From JANSYP01 sp039184415 (GTDB taxonomy: Bacteria; Pseudomonadota; Alphaproteobacteria; Rhodobacterales; Rhodobacteraceae), in contig JBCDBB010000015.1 of assembly GCA_039184415.1 (NCBI GenBank), forward strand, positions 1 to 35,248: a DNA stretch of 35,248 nucleotides, in the 5' to 3' direction. Numbering within the stretch: the first letter of the stretch is position 1; every line of letters begins with the position of its first letter. Shown piece after piece: positions 7,206 through 15,041 of this stretch. The translations under genes were made by a program, and so were the position numbers. The notes below the pieces were generated by a model that saw only the letters and a program-made list of their open reading frames with translations, did no database searches and had not been told where the DNA came from.

Positions 7206-8339
7206 ATGACAGGTGACCCCCCAGATCCCGCCGGTTCGGCGGCCGGACAGGCGGACAGTCTGGCGCCGGGTACGGCGGACCGGTTGGCCCGCGCGCGGGT
7301 CGATCTGCGCAACGGACTGCCGGTTCTGCTGACCGATCCGGGGCTGGGCTGGGCCTTGGCGGCCCCGTTGGAGACGCTGTCGCGGGACCGGCTGGCCGCG
7401 TTGCGCGCGGCGGGCCGTGCCGAGGTCGTGCTGACCGCGCGGCGCGCCGTGACGCTCAAGGCGCGTCCCTATGACGGCGATGTCGCACGCATCCCGCTGC
7501 CGGACTGGGCCGGCCTCGACTGGCTGCAGGCGCTCGCGGACCCGGGCCTGGACCTCGAAACACCGATGAAGGGCCCCCTGCCCGCCCTCCGGGACGGCGA
7601 CGCGCAAGTCGCCCGCGCGGCGGTGCGGCTGGCCAAGGAGGCCCGGCTTTTGCCCGCCGTCCTTGTCGTCACGCCGCAGGACCCGGAGAGTGCCGCGCCC
7701 GAGAAGCTCACCGAACTGACGCTGGCGGACGTGGCGCACCTGCCCGAACCGCCGAAACTCGATCCGGTCGTCTCGGCCCGGCTGCCCCTGTCGGTCGCGC
7801 CGGAGGGTCGGCTCCATGTCTTCCGGCCCGAGGATGGCGGGGAGGAGCATTACGCGATGGAGATCGGCAACCCGGCCCGCTCTGCCCCGGTGCTCACCCG
7901 CCTGCATTCGGCCTGCTTCACCGGCGATCTCATGGGCTCGCTCAAATGCGACTGCGGCCCTCAGTTGCGCGGCGCGCTGGCGCAGATGGCCGCCGAAGGC
8001 ACCGGCGTGCTGCTCTATCTCAACCAGGAAGGGCGCGGCATCGGGCTGGCCAACAAGATGCGCGCCTATGCGCTCCAGGACCAGGGGTTCGACACGGTGG
8101 AGGCCAATCACCGGCTCGGGTTCGAGGATGACGAGCGCGATTTCCGCCTCGGTGCGCAGATCCTACGCCAGATGGGCTTCACCCGGGCGCGGCTGATGAC
8201 GAACAACCCCGCCAAGGTCGCCCGTCTTGAGGAAAGCGGCATCACCGTGGTGGAACGCGTCCCGCTCATCGCCGGGAAAACCAGCGAGAACGCTTCCTAC
8301 CTCGCCACGAAGGCCGCGAAATCCGGCCATCTGTTTTGA
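7206..8339 (+). CDS. ribA: GTP cyclohydrolase II with an extra N-terminal domain
   Basis: GTP cyclohydrolase II opens GTP to the pyrimidine precursor of riboflavin, with release of formate and pyrophosphate. The catalytic domain is the C-terminal half (about residues 180-377). It has the zinc ligands Cys237, Cys248 and Cys250 in CFTGDLMGSLKCDCG, then YLNQEGRGIGLANK, the DTVEANHRLGFEDDERDF block and the nucleotide-binding MTNNPAKV. The N-terminal 150 or so residues are not a functional RibB domain: the DHBP-synthase acidic metal-site motif is absent. The ATG at 7206 follows AGGA at long spacing; a TTG at 7194 would add four residues. It diverges from the response-regulator gene and is followed immediately by a coupled L,D-transpeptidase-like gene. 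Confidence 0.93.
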   Translation: MTGDPPDPAGSAAGQADSLAPGTADRLARARVDLRNGLPVLLTDPGLGWALAAPLETLSRDRLAALRAAGRAEVVLTARRAVTLKARPYDGDVARIPLPDWAGLDWLQALADPGLDLETPMKGPLPALRDGDAQVARAAVRLAKEARLLPAVLVVTPQDPESAAPEKLTELTLADVAHLPEPPKLDPVVSARLPLSVAPEGRLHVFRPEDGGEEHYAMEIGNPARSAPVLTRLHSACFTGDLMGSLKCDCGPQLRGALAQMAAEGTGVLLYLNQEGRGIGLANKMRAYALQDQGFDTVEANHRLGFEDDERDFRLGAQILRQMGFTRARLMTNNPAKVARLEESGITVVERVPLIAGKTSENASYLATKAAKSGHLF

Positions 8340-8842
8340 CCGCCGCCAACACCAGGGACATCTTGGTGACCCGCTGGGGCGCGCGCTTTCTCGGCCGCCG
8401 CTTTCCCTGCGCGATCGGGCGCGGCGGGATCACACACACCAAGCGCGAGGGCGACGGGGCGACGCCTGCGGGCACGCACCGTCTGGTGGGCATGCTCTGG
8501 CGGCCCGACCGCCTGGCCCGCCCCGCCGACTGGGCCCTGCCGATCCGGCCCGGCGATCTCTGGTCCGATGACCCGGGCGACGAAGACTACAACCTGATGG
8601 TGCGCGCGCCCTATGCCCCCAGTCACGAACGGCTGAGGCGGGCCGATCGGCTCTATGACATCATTCTGATCACCGACTGGAACTGGCCCTACGCGGTCCG
8701 CGGCGCCGGCTCGGCGATCTTTCTGCATGTCTGGCGCAAACCGCGCCACCCGACCGCCGGATGCGTCGCTTTCGCGCCCGAGGATCTGCGCTGGATCGCG
8801 CCGCGCATCCGGTTCGAAACACGGCTGATCGTGCGCGGCTGA
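8336..8842 (+). CDS. L,D-transpeptidase (YkuD) family protein
   Basis: A 168-residue protein with the YkuD active-site arrangement: the His of SAIFLHVWRKPRHPTAGCVAF and the catalytic Cys 11 residues later (about His129 and Cys140). L,D-transpeptidases with this motif make 3-3 peptidoglycan crosslinks or attach lipoproteins, but this short variant starts directly with TRWGARFLGRRFPCAIGRGG and has no obvious signal peptide, so its compartment is unclear. It begins at a TTG whose last two bases form the start of the ribA TGA stop (TTGA overlap). An alternative GTG at 8366, preceded by AGGGA, would shorten it by ten residues. The coupling to ribA is typical of such pairs in this order, but no functional link is known. 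Confidence 0.8.
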   Translation: MTAANTRDILVTRWGARFLGRRFPCAIGRGGITHTKREGDGATPAGTHRLVGMLWRPDRLARPADWALPIRPGDLWSDDPGDEDYNLMVRAPYAPSHERLRRADRLYDIILITDWNWPYAVRGAGSAIFLHVWRKPRHPTAGCVAFAPEDLRWIAPRIRFETRLIVRG

Positions 8843-8873
8843 CCGGACCGGCCGGGGCCGGCCGCTATTGCTT

Positions 8874-9536
8874 TCAGGCGGCCGTGGCCGGATCGCGCGC
8901 GCCGAAAATGGCCGAGCCCACGCGGACATGGGTCGCGCCGAGCGCCACCGCACGCTCAAAATCGCCGGACATGCCCATGGACAGACCGCCCAGCCCGTTG
9001 CGTTCGGCGATCTTGGCCAGCAACGCGAAATGCAGGCTCGGCTCCTCCTCGACCGGGGGGATGCACATCAGACCGGCCAGCGGCAGATCCATGGCCCGAC
9101 AGGTGGCGACAAAACCGTCGGCCTCCGCGGGCATGACGCCGGCCTTCTGGGGCTCCTCGCCGGTATTGACCTGGATGAAGAGCTCCGGACAGGCCCCACG
9201 GCTCTGCGCGAGATCGGCAAGCTTGCGCGCCAGCTTCTCACGGTCGACCGAATGGATCGCCTCGAAAAGCTCCACCGCCTGTTTCGCCTTGTTGGTCTGC
9301 AGCGGTCCCACGAGGTGAAGCCGGATGCCGTCGAACCGCGCCATCAGGTCCGGCCATTTCCCTGCGGCCTCCTGCACCCGGTTCTCGCCGAAGAGCCTGT
9401 GGCCCTGGGCCAGGACCGCCTCGATCCGCTCCAGCGGCTGCACCTTGGAAACCGCGATCAGCTCCACAGATCCGGGTGCGCGACCGGCGCGGCGCGCCTC
9501 GGTTTCGATCCGGTCCTTGATGTCCTGCAGCCCCAT
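8874..9536 (-). CDS. yggS: YggS/PLPBP family pyridoxal-phosphate protein
   Basis: A 220-residue PLP-binding protein of the YggS (PLPBP/PROSC) family, a fold type III TIM barrel thought to buffer PLP and balance B6 vitamers rather than catalyse a known reaction. The PLP lysine is in ELIAVSKVQP near residue 31. Further family marks are GENRVQEAAGKWP, LHLVGPLQTNKAKQAV, FIQVNTGEEPQKAG, GLMCIPP, SMGMSGDFERAVALGATHVRVGSAIFG (phosphate-binding loop). The ATG at 9536 has AGGGGAG upstream; a longer frame from 9605 is rejected because it would run into the porin terminator. It converges on the L,D-transpeptidase gene 31 bases away. Confidence 0.93.
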   Translation of the reverse strand: MGLQDIKDRIETEARRAGRAPGSVELIAVSKVQPLERIEAVLAQGHRLFGENRVQEAAGKWPDLMARFDGIRLHLVGPLQTNKAKQAVELFEAIHSVDREKLARKLADLAQSRGACPELFIQVNTGEEPQKAGVMPAEADGFVATCRAMDLPLAGLMCIPPVEEEPSLHFALLAKIAERNGLGGLSMGMSGDFERAVALGATHVRVGSAIFGARDPATAA

Positions 9537-9601
9537 CGCGCACTCCCCTGTCACGGGCGAACACTCGCCCTCACCCGGGGCGCGGAATATTGCGGTGGCG
9601 C

Positions 9602-9636
9602 TCAAAAGAAAAGAGCGGGCGCAGGGCCCGCTCTTT
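9602..9636 (-). terminator. Rho-independent terminator of the porin gene
   Basis: On the minus strand, AAAGAGCGGGC and GCCCGCTCTTT (9610-9620 and 9626-9636) form an 11-base stem with a 5-base loop, then a T-rich tail (CTTTTCTTTT complement in 9603-9612). It lies about 25 bases past the porin stop codon. This is the clearest terminator in the window. Confidence 0.88.
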
Positions 9637-9660
9637 CCAAGACGTAACTGGGTTTCGCGA

Positions 9661-10860
9661 TCAGAATGCGAAGTCCAGACCGAAGTCTGCGGCCCAGTAG
9701 CTGTTGTCCTGGTTGGTGAAGGTATCCGTCAGGAACGGAGTTTCCGGCATCGTGTAGACGTCGCCGCCACCGACCGAACCGACGAGGGCGAGACCGCCGC
9801 CGAGGTCGTAGGAAGCACCGACACCGTAGAAGAACGACCGCTTCAGGCCGGGCACGTCGTTGCCGATCTCACGGTAGAAGGCGCCGACGGTGATTGCGTC
9901 GAAGGTGCTTTCGATCGAGATACCGTACTGGTCGAAGGTGCCGTCACCGGTGGTCTGCACAGGAACACCATTGGGGGCAATGACGAACTCAGGCGTGGGT
10001 GCGCCCGTGTCGAGCTGACCGTAGTAGCCTTTGATCGTGGTGTTGGCAAAGGTGTAGGACGCCTGACCGATGATGTGACGGGTCTCGCTTTCAGCACCGA
10101 CGTTGAGCTCGGCGCCGGGGATGAAGTCCGTTGCGTCAAAGACGGTGATCGTCGTGCCGCTCGGAACCTGTTCGTAGGCGAGGCCGATGCTCCATGCACC
10201 ACCGTCGTAGCCAGCACCGATCGACCAGCCTTCGTCGTCGTTCAGGCCGATGGCACCGGTGAAGCCCTCATAGTCGTAGGTGTAGAGAGCCAGCGGGCCC
10301 TGCTCACAAGGACCTTCGACTTCGCGAGCACCCGTCGGAACCGTGATGGATGCGCCGGTGACCGGGTCGGTGATCGTCTCTGTGACGAAGATGGGATCGC
10401 CGTCCGCGTCGAGAACCAGCTCACAGTCCGGGTCGCCGGCGGAGAGCAGGTACAGAACTTCGTTGAAGTCGCCGAGGCCCGAGAGGCTGACGAAGTCGAG
10501 GTCGCCGACGATGGCTTCCGCCGCGCCGTCGGTGTCACCCATGGCCAAGCGGCCGAAGGCGCCCGAAACAAAGACTTCACCGTCGAAACCGCGGACACCC
10601 TGGGCTTTGCCGGTGTCGTCGGCGTCGATGGACGCACCGAAGACGATGCCGCTGTCCGACTCACCGGAGGCGGTGAAGTCGATGTCCAGATCGAACGCGA
10701 ATGCGTAGTTCTGGCTCTTGCCGTTGGTGTTGTTCAGAAAGATGTCGTCCTGATCGATATAGACGACACCGTAGTAGGCGTCGCCGCCCACGGTGACTTC
10801 AGCGGCGGCAACCGAGGCGGTCAGGGCCAGCGCGCTGGAAGCAAGGAGGATCTTTTTCAT
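9661..10860 (-). CDS. Rhodobacter-type outer-membrane porin
   Basis: A 399-residue beta-barrel porin allowing passive diffusion of small solutes. Residues 1-20 are a classic signal peptide (MKKILLASSALALTASVAAA, cut before EVTVGG). Alternating short strands follow and the protein ends DFGLDFAF with the C-terminal Phe recognised by the BAM machinery. The sequence FGRLAMGDTDGAAEAI near residues 102-117 corresponds to the constriction-loop region. An acidic-to-polar insert at about 143-187 carries the only two cysteines (Cys146 and Cys185), which could form a disulfide that braces an extended loop. The gene stands alone, has its own promoter 70 bases upstream and a strong terminator, and its codons look like those of a highly expressed gene. 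Confidence 0.94.
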   Translation of the reverse strand: MKKILLASSALALTASVAAAEVTVGGDAYYGVVYIDQDDIFLNNTNGKSQNYAFAFDLDIDFTASGESDSGIVFGASIDADDTGKAQGVRGFDGEVFVSGAFGRLAMGDTDGAAEAIVGDLDFVSLSGLGDFNEVLYLLSAGDPDCELVLDADGDPIFVTETITDPVTGASITVPTGAREVEGPCEQGPLALYTYDYEGFTGAIGLNDDEGWSIGAGYDGGAWSIGLAYEQVPSGTTITVFDATDFIPGAELNVGAESETRHIIGQASYTFANTTIKGYYGQLDTGAPTPEFVIAPNGVPVQTTGDGTFDQYGISIESTFDAITVGAFYREIGNDVPGLKRSFFYGVGASYDLGGGLALVGSVGGGDVYTMPETPFLTDTFTNQDNSYWAADFGLDFAF

Positions 10861-10938
10861 AGTTTCCCTCGTAGATTAAGGCGTCCTCAAGCGGGACCCC
10901 CCGGTTGAGTTGATCCTTCCTCTCGCTTTCGCTTCTTG

Positions 10939-10967
10939 ATTACAAGTTGCTGAGATTTCACCTGCAA
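10939..10967 (-). promoter_or_regulatory. Sigma-70-type promoter of the porin gene
   Basis: On the minus strand, TTGCAG (10962-10967) and TGTAAT (10939-10944) are separated by exactly 17 bases. The start of transcription would be near 10932, giving a leader of about 70 bases before the ATG at 10860. The leader carries a good ribosome-binding site (GAGGGAAA). Confidence 0.6.
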
Positions 10968-11050
10968 AGCCGACCGAGATTTGATGCAGCTTTGCCACAG
11001 TGATTTCGCGCCCCCCGCGACCCGGACCCGCCGACGCGGCGACGCCGTGC

Positions 11051-11079
11051 TTGCCGCGCCCCCGGAGCCCGGATAGAGA
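11051..11079 (+). promoter_or_regulatory. Possible promoter of the DUF3576 gene
   Basis: TTGCCG (11051-11056) is followed after 17 bases by TAGAGA (11074-11079). A start near 11086 would leave a short leader of about 35 bases before the ATG at 11122. The match to consensus is modest. Confidence 0.38.
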
Positions 11080-11121
11080 CGGGGAACAATTTCGTCGTCC
11101 AGGTTCCGGATCCTGCCCACA

Positions 11122-11598
11122 ATGACCCATCGCTCCCGTGTTGCCGCCGTCACCTCCGTCATCGGGCTGTGCGGCGTGCTTGCCGCCTGCGGACCGAACG
11201 AACAGGGCCGGCAGCCCTCGAACCTCAATGACAGTCCGAGCGCAAGCGATAACCGCTCGACTTTCTTCGATCTTTTCAACAATCGCGACGACCCCAACGT
11301 CACCCTGGAGGTCAACAAGTACCTCTGGACCGCATCGCTCGACGTGCTGGGCTTCATGCCGGTGCAGTCGGCGGACCCGTTCTCCGGTCTGATCGTCTTC
11401 GGTTTCGGCACGCCGCCCGGCGGCAGCCGGGCTTACCGCGCAACCGTCCTGATCGACGACCCGGCGCTCGACGCGCGATCGCTGAACCTGTCGATTCAGA
11501 GCCGCTCGGGCGCGGCCGATGCCGACACGGTGCGCGCGGTCGAGGACGCGATTCTCACCCGGGCACGCCAGTTGCGGATCGCAGACAACGATCTCTGA
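11122..11598 (+). CDS. DUF3576 family putative lipoprotein
   Basis: A 158-residue protein of the DUF3576 family. It begins with a lipoprotein signal: basic start MTHRSR, hydrophobic segment to residue 20, and lipobox LAAC with the acylated Cys at residue 23. The mature part has a Ser/Asn-rich linker (to about 60), then STFFDLFNNRDDPNVTLEVNKYLWTASLDVLGFMPVQSADPF, the conserved core of the family. No enzymatic motif is seen. It diverges from the porin and precedes leuS by 238 bases. Families like this are usually outer-membrane lipoproteins of unknown function in Rhodobacterales and Rhizobiales; that localisation is inferred from the residue after the Cys being Gly rather than Asp. Confidence 0.85.
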   Translation: MTHRSRVAAVTSVIGLCGVLAACGPNEQGRQPSNLNDSPSASDNRSTFFDLFNNRDDPNVTLEVNKYLWTASLDVLGFMPVQSADPFSGLIVFGFGTPPGGSRAYRATVLIDDPALDARSLNLSIQSRSGAADADTVRAVEDAILTRARQLRIADNDL

Positions 11599-11626
11599 CC
11601 GGGGTCTTCGAACCCAACGTCGAAAT

Positions 11627-11656
11627 GGCGCGCGGGCCGGCCCGCCGGCGCGCGCC
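11627..11656 (+). repeat. Strong GC-rich palindromic hairpin between DUF3576 and leuS
   Basis: GGCGCGCG (11627-11634) pairs with CGCGCGCC (11649-11656 region), and GGGCCGGCCC lies inside. It is 28 bases after the DUF3576 stop. There is no T tract after it, so it is not a canonical terminator; it could still stop RNA polymerase or protect a transcript end. Confidence 0.45.
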
Positions 11657-11836
11657 GTCCGCCCAGACCCCCAGCCCGTAACTGGCACCGATCCGCCCCG
11701 CACGGCCCTGCACGGTAAGCATCACAGGTCTGGCGCGGCATTGTGCACGCCTTCGCCGGTCCCCCGGCGCCGCTGGACGGCGCCCTGTGGCCGCAGTAAG
11801 ACGCCTCGGACTCCCGCTCTTCAAGGACAGGCTTCC

Positions 11837-14518
11837 ATGTCCCGCTACACCCCCGCCGATATCGAGCCCCGCTGGCAGGCTGCCTGGGATGCCGACGGCA
11901 CCTTCACCGCCCGCCGCGATAACGACCGGCCGAAATACTATGTGCTCGAGATGTTTCCCTATCCCTCGGGGCGGATCCATATCGGTCACGTGCGCAACTA
12001 CACGATGGGCGACGTGATCGCGCGCTACAAGCACGCCACCGGCCACAACGTCCTGCACCCGATGGGCTGGGACGCGTTCGGAATGCCGGCGGAAAACGCC
12101 GCCATGGCTTCGGGCGGGCACCCCAAGGACTGGACCTACGAAAACATCTCCACGATGCGCGGCCAGATGAAGCCGCTCGGCCTCTCGATCGACTGGAACC
12201 GTGAGTTCGCCACTTGCGATCCCGAATATTACGGCCAACAGCAGGCGCTCTTCCTCGACTTCCTCAAGGAGGGCCTCGTCTACCGCAAGAACGCCGTGGT
12301 GCACTGGGACCCGGTCGACATGACCGTGCTGGCCAACGAGCAGGTGATCGACGGCTGCGGCTGGCGCTCCGGCGCGCCGGTGGAGCGGCGCGAGCTGACC
12401 CAGTGGTTCTTCCGGATCTCCGACGATGCCGAGGACCTGCTCGACGCGCTGGACGGGCTGGAGAACTGGCCCGAGAAGGTCCGGACCATGCAGGCCAACT
12501 GGATCGGCAAGTCCCGCGGCCTCCAGTTTTCCTTCCCGCTGACCGAACCTGTCCACGGGCATGCCGGGATCGAAGTTTACACCACCCGCCCCGACACGCT
12601 GATGGGGGCGAGCTTCGTCGGTCTGTCGGTCGATCACCCGCTGGCCCGCGCGCTGGAGGCCGACAATCCCGGCCTCGCCGCCTTCGCGGCCGAGTGCCGC
12701 CGCATGGGCACCTCCGAGGAGGATCTGGAAAAGGCCGAAAAGCGCGGCTTCGATACCGGGCTCCGCGTCCGCCACCCGCTCGACCCGAGCTGGGAGCTAC
12801 CCGTCTGGGTCGCCAACTTCATCCTGATGGATTACGGCACCGGCGCGATCTTCGCCTGCCCCGCCCATGACCAGCGCGACCTTGATTTCGCCCGCAAGTA
12901 CGACCTGCCCGTGCGCGATACGTTCCTTGCCCTCGACGATCCCGAGCCCGTCGCCGATAGCGCCTTCGTGCCGCCCAAGACCGAGCCCGTGCGCTGGATC
13001 GATCATTTCGCCGGGCTCGATATCGCCACCGGCGAAGAGGCCATCGACGCCACCATCGCCAAGGCCGAGGCCGACGGCTGGGGCGAGGGCCGGACCCAGT
13101 TCCGCTTGCGCGACTGGGGCTTGAGCCGCCAGCGCTACTGGGGCTGCCCGATCCCGGTCGTCCATTGCCCCAGCTGCGGCGTGGTCCCGGAAAGGAAAGA
13201 GAATTTGCCCATTCGTCTGCCCGACGATGTCAGCTTCGATCAGCCCGGCAACCCGCTCGACCGCCATCCGACATGGCGCAATGTGCCCTGCCCGGCCTGC
13301 GGCGCGCCGGCGCTGCGCGAAACCGACACGATGGACACATTCGTCGACAGCTCCTGGTATTTCGCTCGCTTCACCGCGCCCGAGGCCGCCACCCCCACCG
13401 TGATGGAGGACGCCGCCTACTGGATGAATGTCGACCAGTATATCGGCGGTATCGAACACGCGATCCTGCATCTGCTCTATTCGCGGTTCTTCGCGCGCGC
13501 TATGCATCGCTGCGGCCATCTGCCGGGCGACGCGATCGAACCCTTCGACGCGCTTTTCACCCAGGGCATGGTGACCCATGCGATCTATCAGACCCGCGAT
13601 GCCCAGGGCCGCCCGGTCTACCATCTGCCCGAGGATGTGATCGAGCTGAATGCCAATGGCGGGCGCGAGGTCGTGCTGCGCCACGACCTGCTGGTCAAAG
13701 AGGGGGCGAGCGATGACGAGCTCTACCTCCTGGCCCAGGGCAATGATCTGGTGGTCGAGGTGATCCCGTCGGCCAAGATGTCGAAATCCAAGCGCAATGT
13801 CGTCGATCCCGCGGCGATCATTGCCCAGTTCGGCGCCGATACCGCGCGCTGGTTCATCCTCTCCGACAGCCCGCCGGAGCGCGATGTCGAATGGACCGCC
13901 GCCGGGGCCGAGGCCGCCCACAAGCATCTCGCCCGGGTCTGGCGCCTGGCCGATGCCTGCCGCGCGGCGGGTGGCGGCGCGGGCGCGGAGGCGGCTCCCG
14001 ACGGGGGCCCCGAGGCGGCCGCTCCCCCTGCCCCGGGCACGCCGGACCACGATCTGGCCCGCGCCACCGCGCGCGCCGTCGACGATGTCACGGCCGGCAT
14101 CGAGGGGTTCGCCTTCAATGGCGCCGTCGCAAAGCTCTACGCCTTCACCAACGCGATCGCGAAATCCAAGGCCACACCGGCCGCCCAGGCCCACGCCCTG
14201 CGCACCATGGCCCAGCTGATGGCGCCGATGACACCGCATCTGGCCGAAGAGATCTGGTCCATGCTGGGCGGCGCGGGCCTCGTGGCCACCACGCCCTGGC
14301 CCGAAGCCGATCCCGCGCTTCTGGTGGAAGACACCGTGACCCTGCCGATCCAGATCAATGGCAAGCGCCGGTCCGAGCTGCAGGTGCCCAAGGATCTCGA
14401 CAAGGCCGGCATCGAATCGCTCGCCCTGGCCGATGCCGCCGTTCAGCGGGCCCTGGGCGGGGGCGTGCCGAAAAAACTGATCGTGGTGCCCGGCCGGATC
14501 GTCAATGTCGTGGTCTGA
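11837..14518 (+). CDS. leuS: Leucyl-tRNA synthetase
   Basis: An 893-residue class I aminoacyl-tRNA synthetase that charges tRNA-Leu. The HIGH motif is at 48-51 (in GRIHIGH), the zinc-binding and editing (CP1) region follows with TRPDTLMGASFVGLSVDHPLA and the FVPPKTEPVRWIDHF segment, and KMSKS is at 647-651 (AKMSKSKRNVVDP). The C-terminal anticodon-binding domain ends KLIVVPGRIVNVVV. The start is the ATG at 11837 after AAGGACAGG; the frame is open further upstream but has no family content. A Gly/Ala/Pro-rich linker at about residues 711-738 lies between the catalytic core and the anticodon-binding helices and looks lineage-specific. lptE starts inside its last codons. Confidence 0.98.
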   Translation: MSRYTPADIEPRWQAAWDADGTFTARRDNDRPKYYVLEMFPYPSGRIHIGHVRNYTMGDVIARYKHATGHNVLHPMGWDAFGMPAENAAMASGGHPKDWTYENISTMRGQMKPLGLSIDWNREFATCDPEYYGQQQALFLDFLKEGLVYRKNAVVHWDPVDMTVLANEQVIDGCGWRSGAPVERRELTQWFFRISDDAEDLLDALDGLENWPEKVRTMQANWIGKSRGLQFSFPLTEPVHGHAGIEVYTTRPDTLMGASFVGLSVDHPLARALEADNPGLAAFAAECRRMGTSEEDLEKAEKRGFDTGLRVRHPLDPSWELPVWVANFILMDYGTGAIFACPAHDQRDLDFARKYDLPVRDTFLALDDPEPVADSAFVPPKTEPVRWIDHFAGLDIATGEEAIDATIAKAEADGWGEGRTQFRLRDWGLSRQRYWGCPIPVVHCPSCGVVPERKENLPIRLPDDVSFDQPGNPLDRHPTWRNVPCPACGAPALRETDTMDTFVDSSWYFARFTAPEAATPTVMEDAAYWMNVDQYIGGIEHAILHLLYSRFFARAMHRCGHLPGDAIEPFDALFTQGMVTHAIYQTRDAQGRPVYHLPEDVIELNANGGREVVLRHDLLVKEGASDDELYLLAQGNDLVVEVIPSAKMSKSKRNVVDPAAIIAQFGADTARWFILSDSPPERDVEWTAAGAEAAHKHLARVWRLADACRAAGGGAGAEAAPDGGPEAAAPPAPGTPDHDLARATARAVDDVTAGIEGFAFNGAVAKLYAFTNAIAKSKATPAAQAHALRTMAQLMAPMTPHLAEEIWSMLGGAGLVATTPWPEADPALLVEDTVTLPIQINGKRRSELQVPKDLDKAGIESLALADAAVQRALGGGVPKKLIVVPGRIVNVVV

Positions 14519-15041
14519 CGGCGCCAAAGGGGCCGCGCGCCGGGGCCGGTCCGTTGCGCTCGCGCTCTCGGCCTGCGCCGTCCTCGCCGCCTGCGCCTTC
14601 CAGCCACTCTACGGGCCGCAGGGGGCGGGCAGCAAACTGACCGGACAGATCGCCATCGCCGAGCCCTCCAGCACAAGCGGTTATGTCATGGCGCGCCAGC
14701 TGGAGCGTGTCTTCGGCCCCGCGCCCGACCCCGCCTATCGGCTCGATTACCGCCTCGCGATTCGCAGCGAGGACGCCGCCATCACCAGCGGGCAGGAGAT
14801 CGACCGGGTCAACCTGATCGGCACCCTGAACTACACCCTGCGCGCGCTGCCGGGGGGAAACACCGTCACCACCGGCACCTCGGACGGGTTCGTCAGCTAC
14901 TCCTCGGCGGGCGAACCCATCGCCGTCAATGCCGCGCGCAACGATGCCGAACTGCGCCTGGCCCGCATCCTTGCGGACCGGACCTTCGTCTTCGTGCTGA
15001 GCGACCCCGCCGTGGTGGCGGCGAGCGGGGCGGCGGAGTGA
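14505..15041 (+). CDS. lptE: LPS-assembly lipoprotein LptE
   Basis: A 178-residue outer-membrane lipoprotein that plugs LptD during lipopolysaccharide insertion. The N-terminus MSWSDGAKGAARRGR is basic, then a hydrophobic stretch ending in lipobox LAAC with the acylated Cys near residue 30, followed by AFQPLYGPQG, which is the typical LptE start after the Cys. The rest has the expected strand-rich content (RLDYRLAIRSEDAAIT, RVNLIGTLNYTLRAL) without enzyme motifs. It overlaps the end of leuS by 14 bases and is followed by holA with a GTGA overlap. The leuS-lptE-holA order is a strongly conserved one, which supports the call where sequence alone is weak. Confidence 0.9.
   Translation: MSWSDGAKGAARRGRSVALALSACAVLAACAFQPLYGPQGAGSKLTGQIAIAEPSSTSGYVMARQLERVFGPAPDPAYRLDYRLAIRSEDAAITSGQEIDRVNLIGTLNYTLRALPGGNTVTTGTSDGFVSYSSAGEPIAVNAARNDAELRLARILADRTFVFVLSDPAVVAASGAAE

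Noticed and set aside
8841..8873. GGCCGG/CCGGCC palindrome between the L,D-transpeptidase and yggS genes
   Set aside because: Loop of two bases and no T tract on either side; too little to call a terminator.
9325..10908. A 527-codon plus-strand frame antisense to the porin
   Set aside because: It runs across the porin promoter and terminator, has no RBS, and the minus strand clearly encodes a signal peptide and barrel ending in Phe.
11599..11836. A leucine-type attenuator or leader peptide ahead of leuS
   Set aside because: No Leu-rich reading frame with RBS and no U-tailed terminator/antiterminator pair could be seen in this gap.
12797..14527. A 576-codon minus-strand frame antisense to leuS
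   Set aside because: leuS has HIGH, KMSKS and editing motifs in the plus strand; the antisense frame has no recognisable content.
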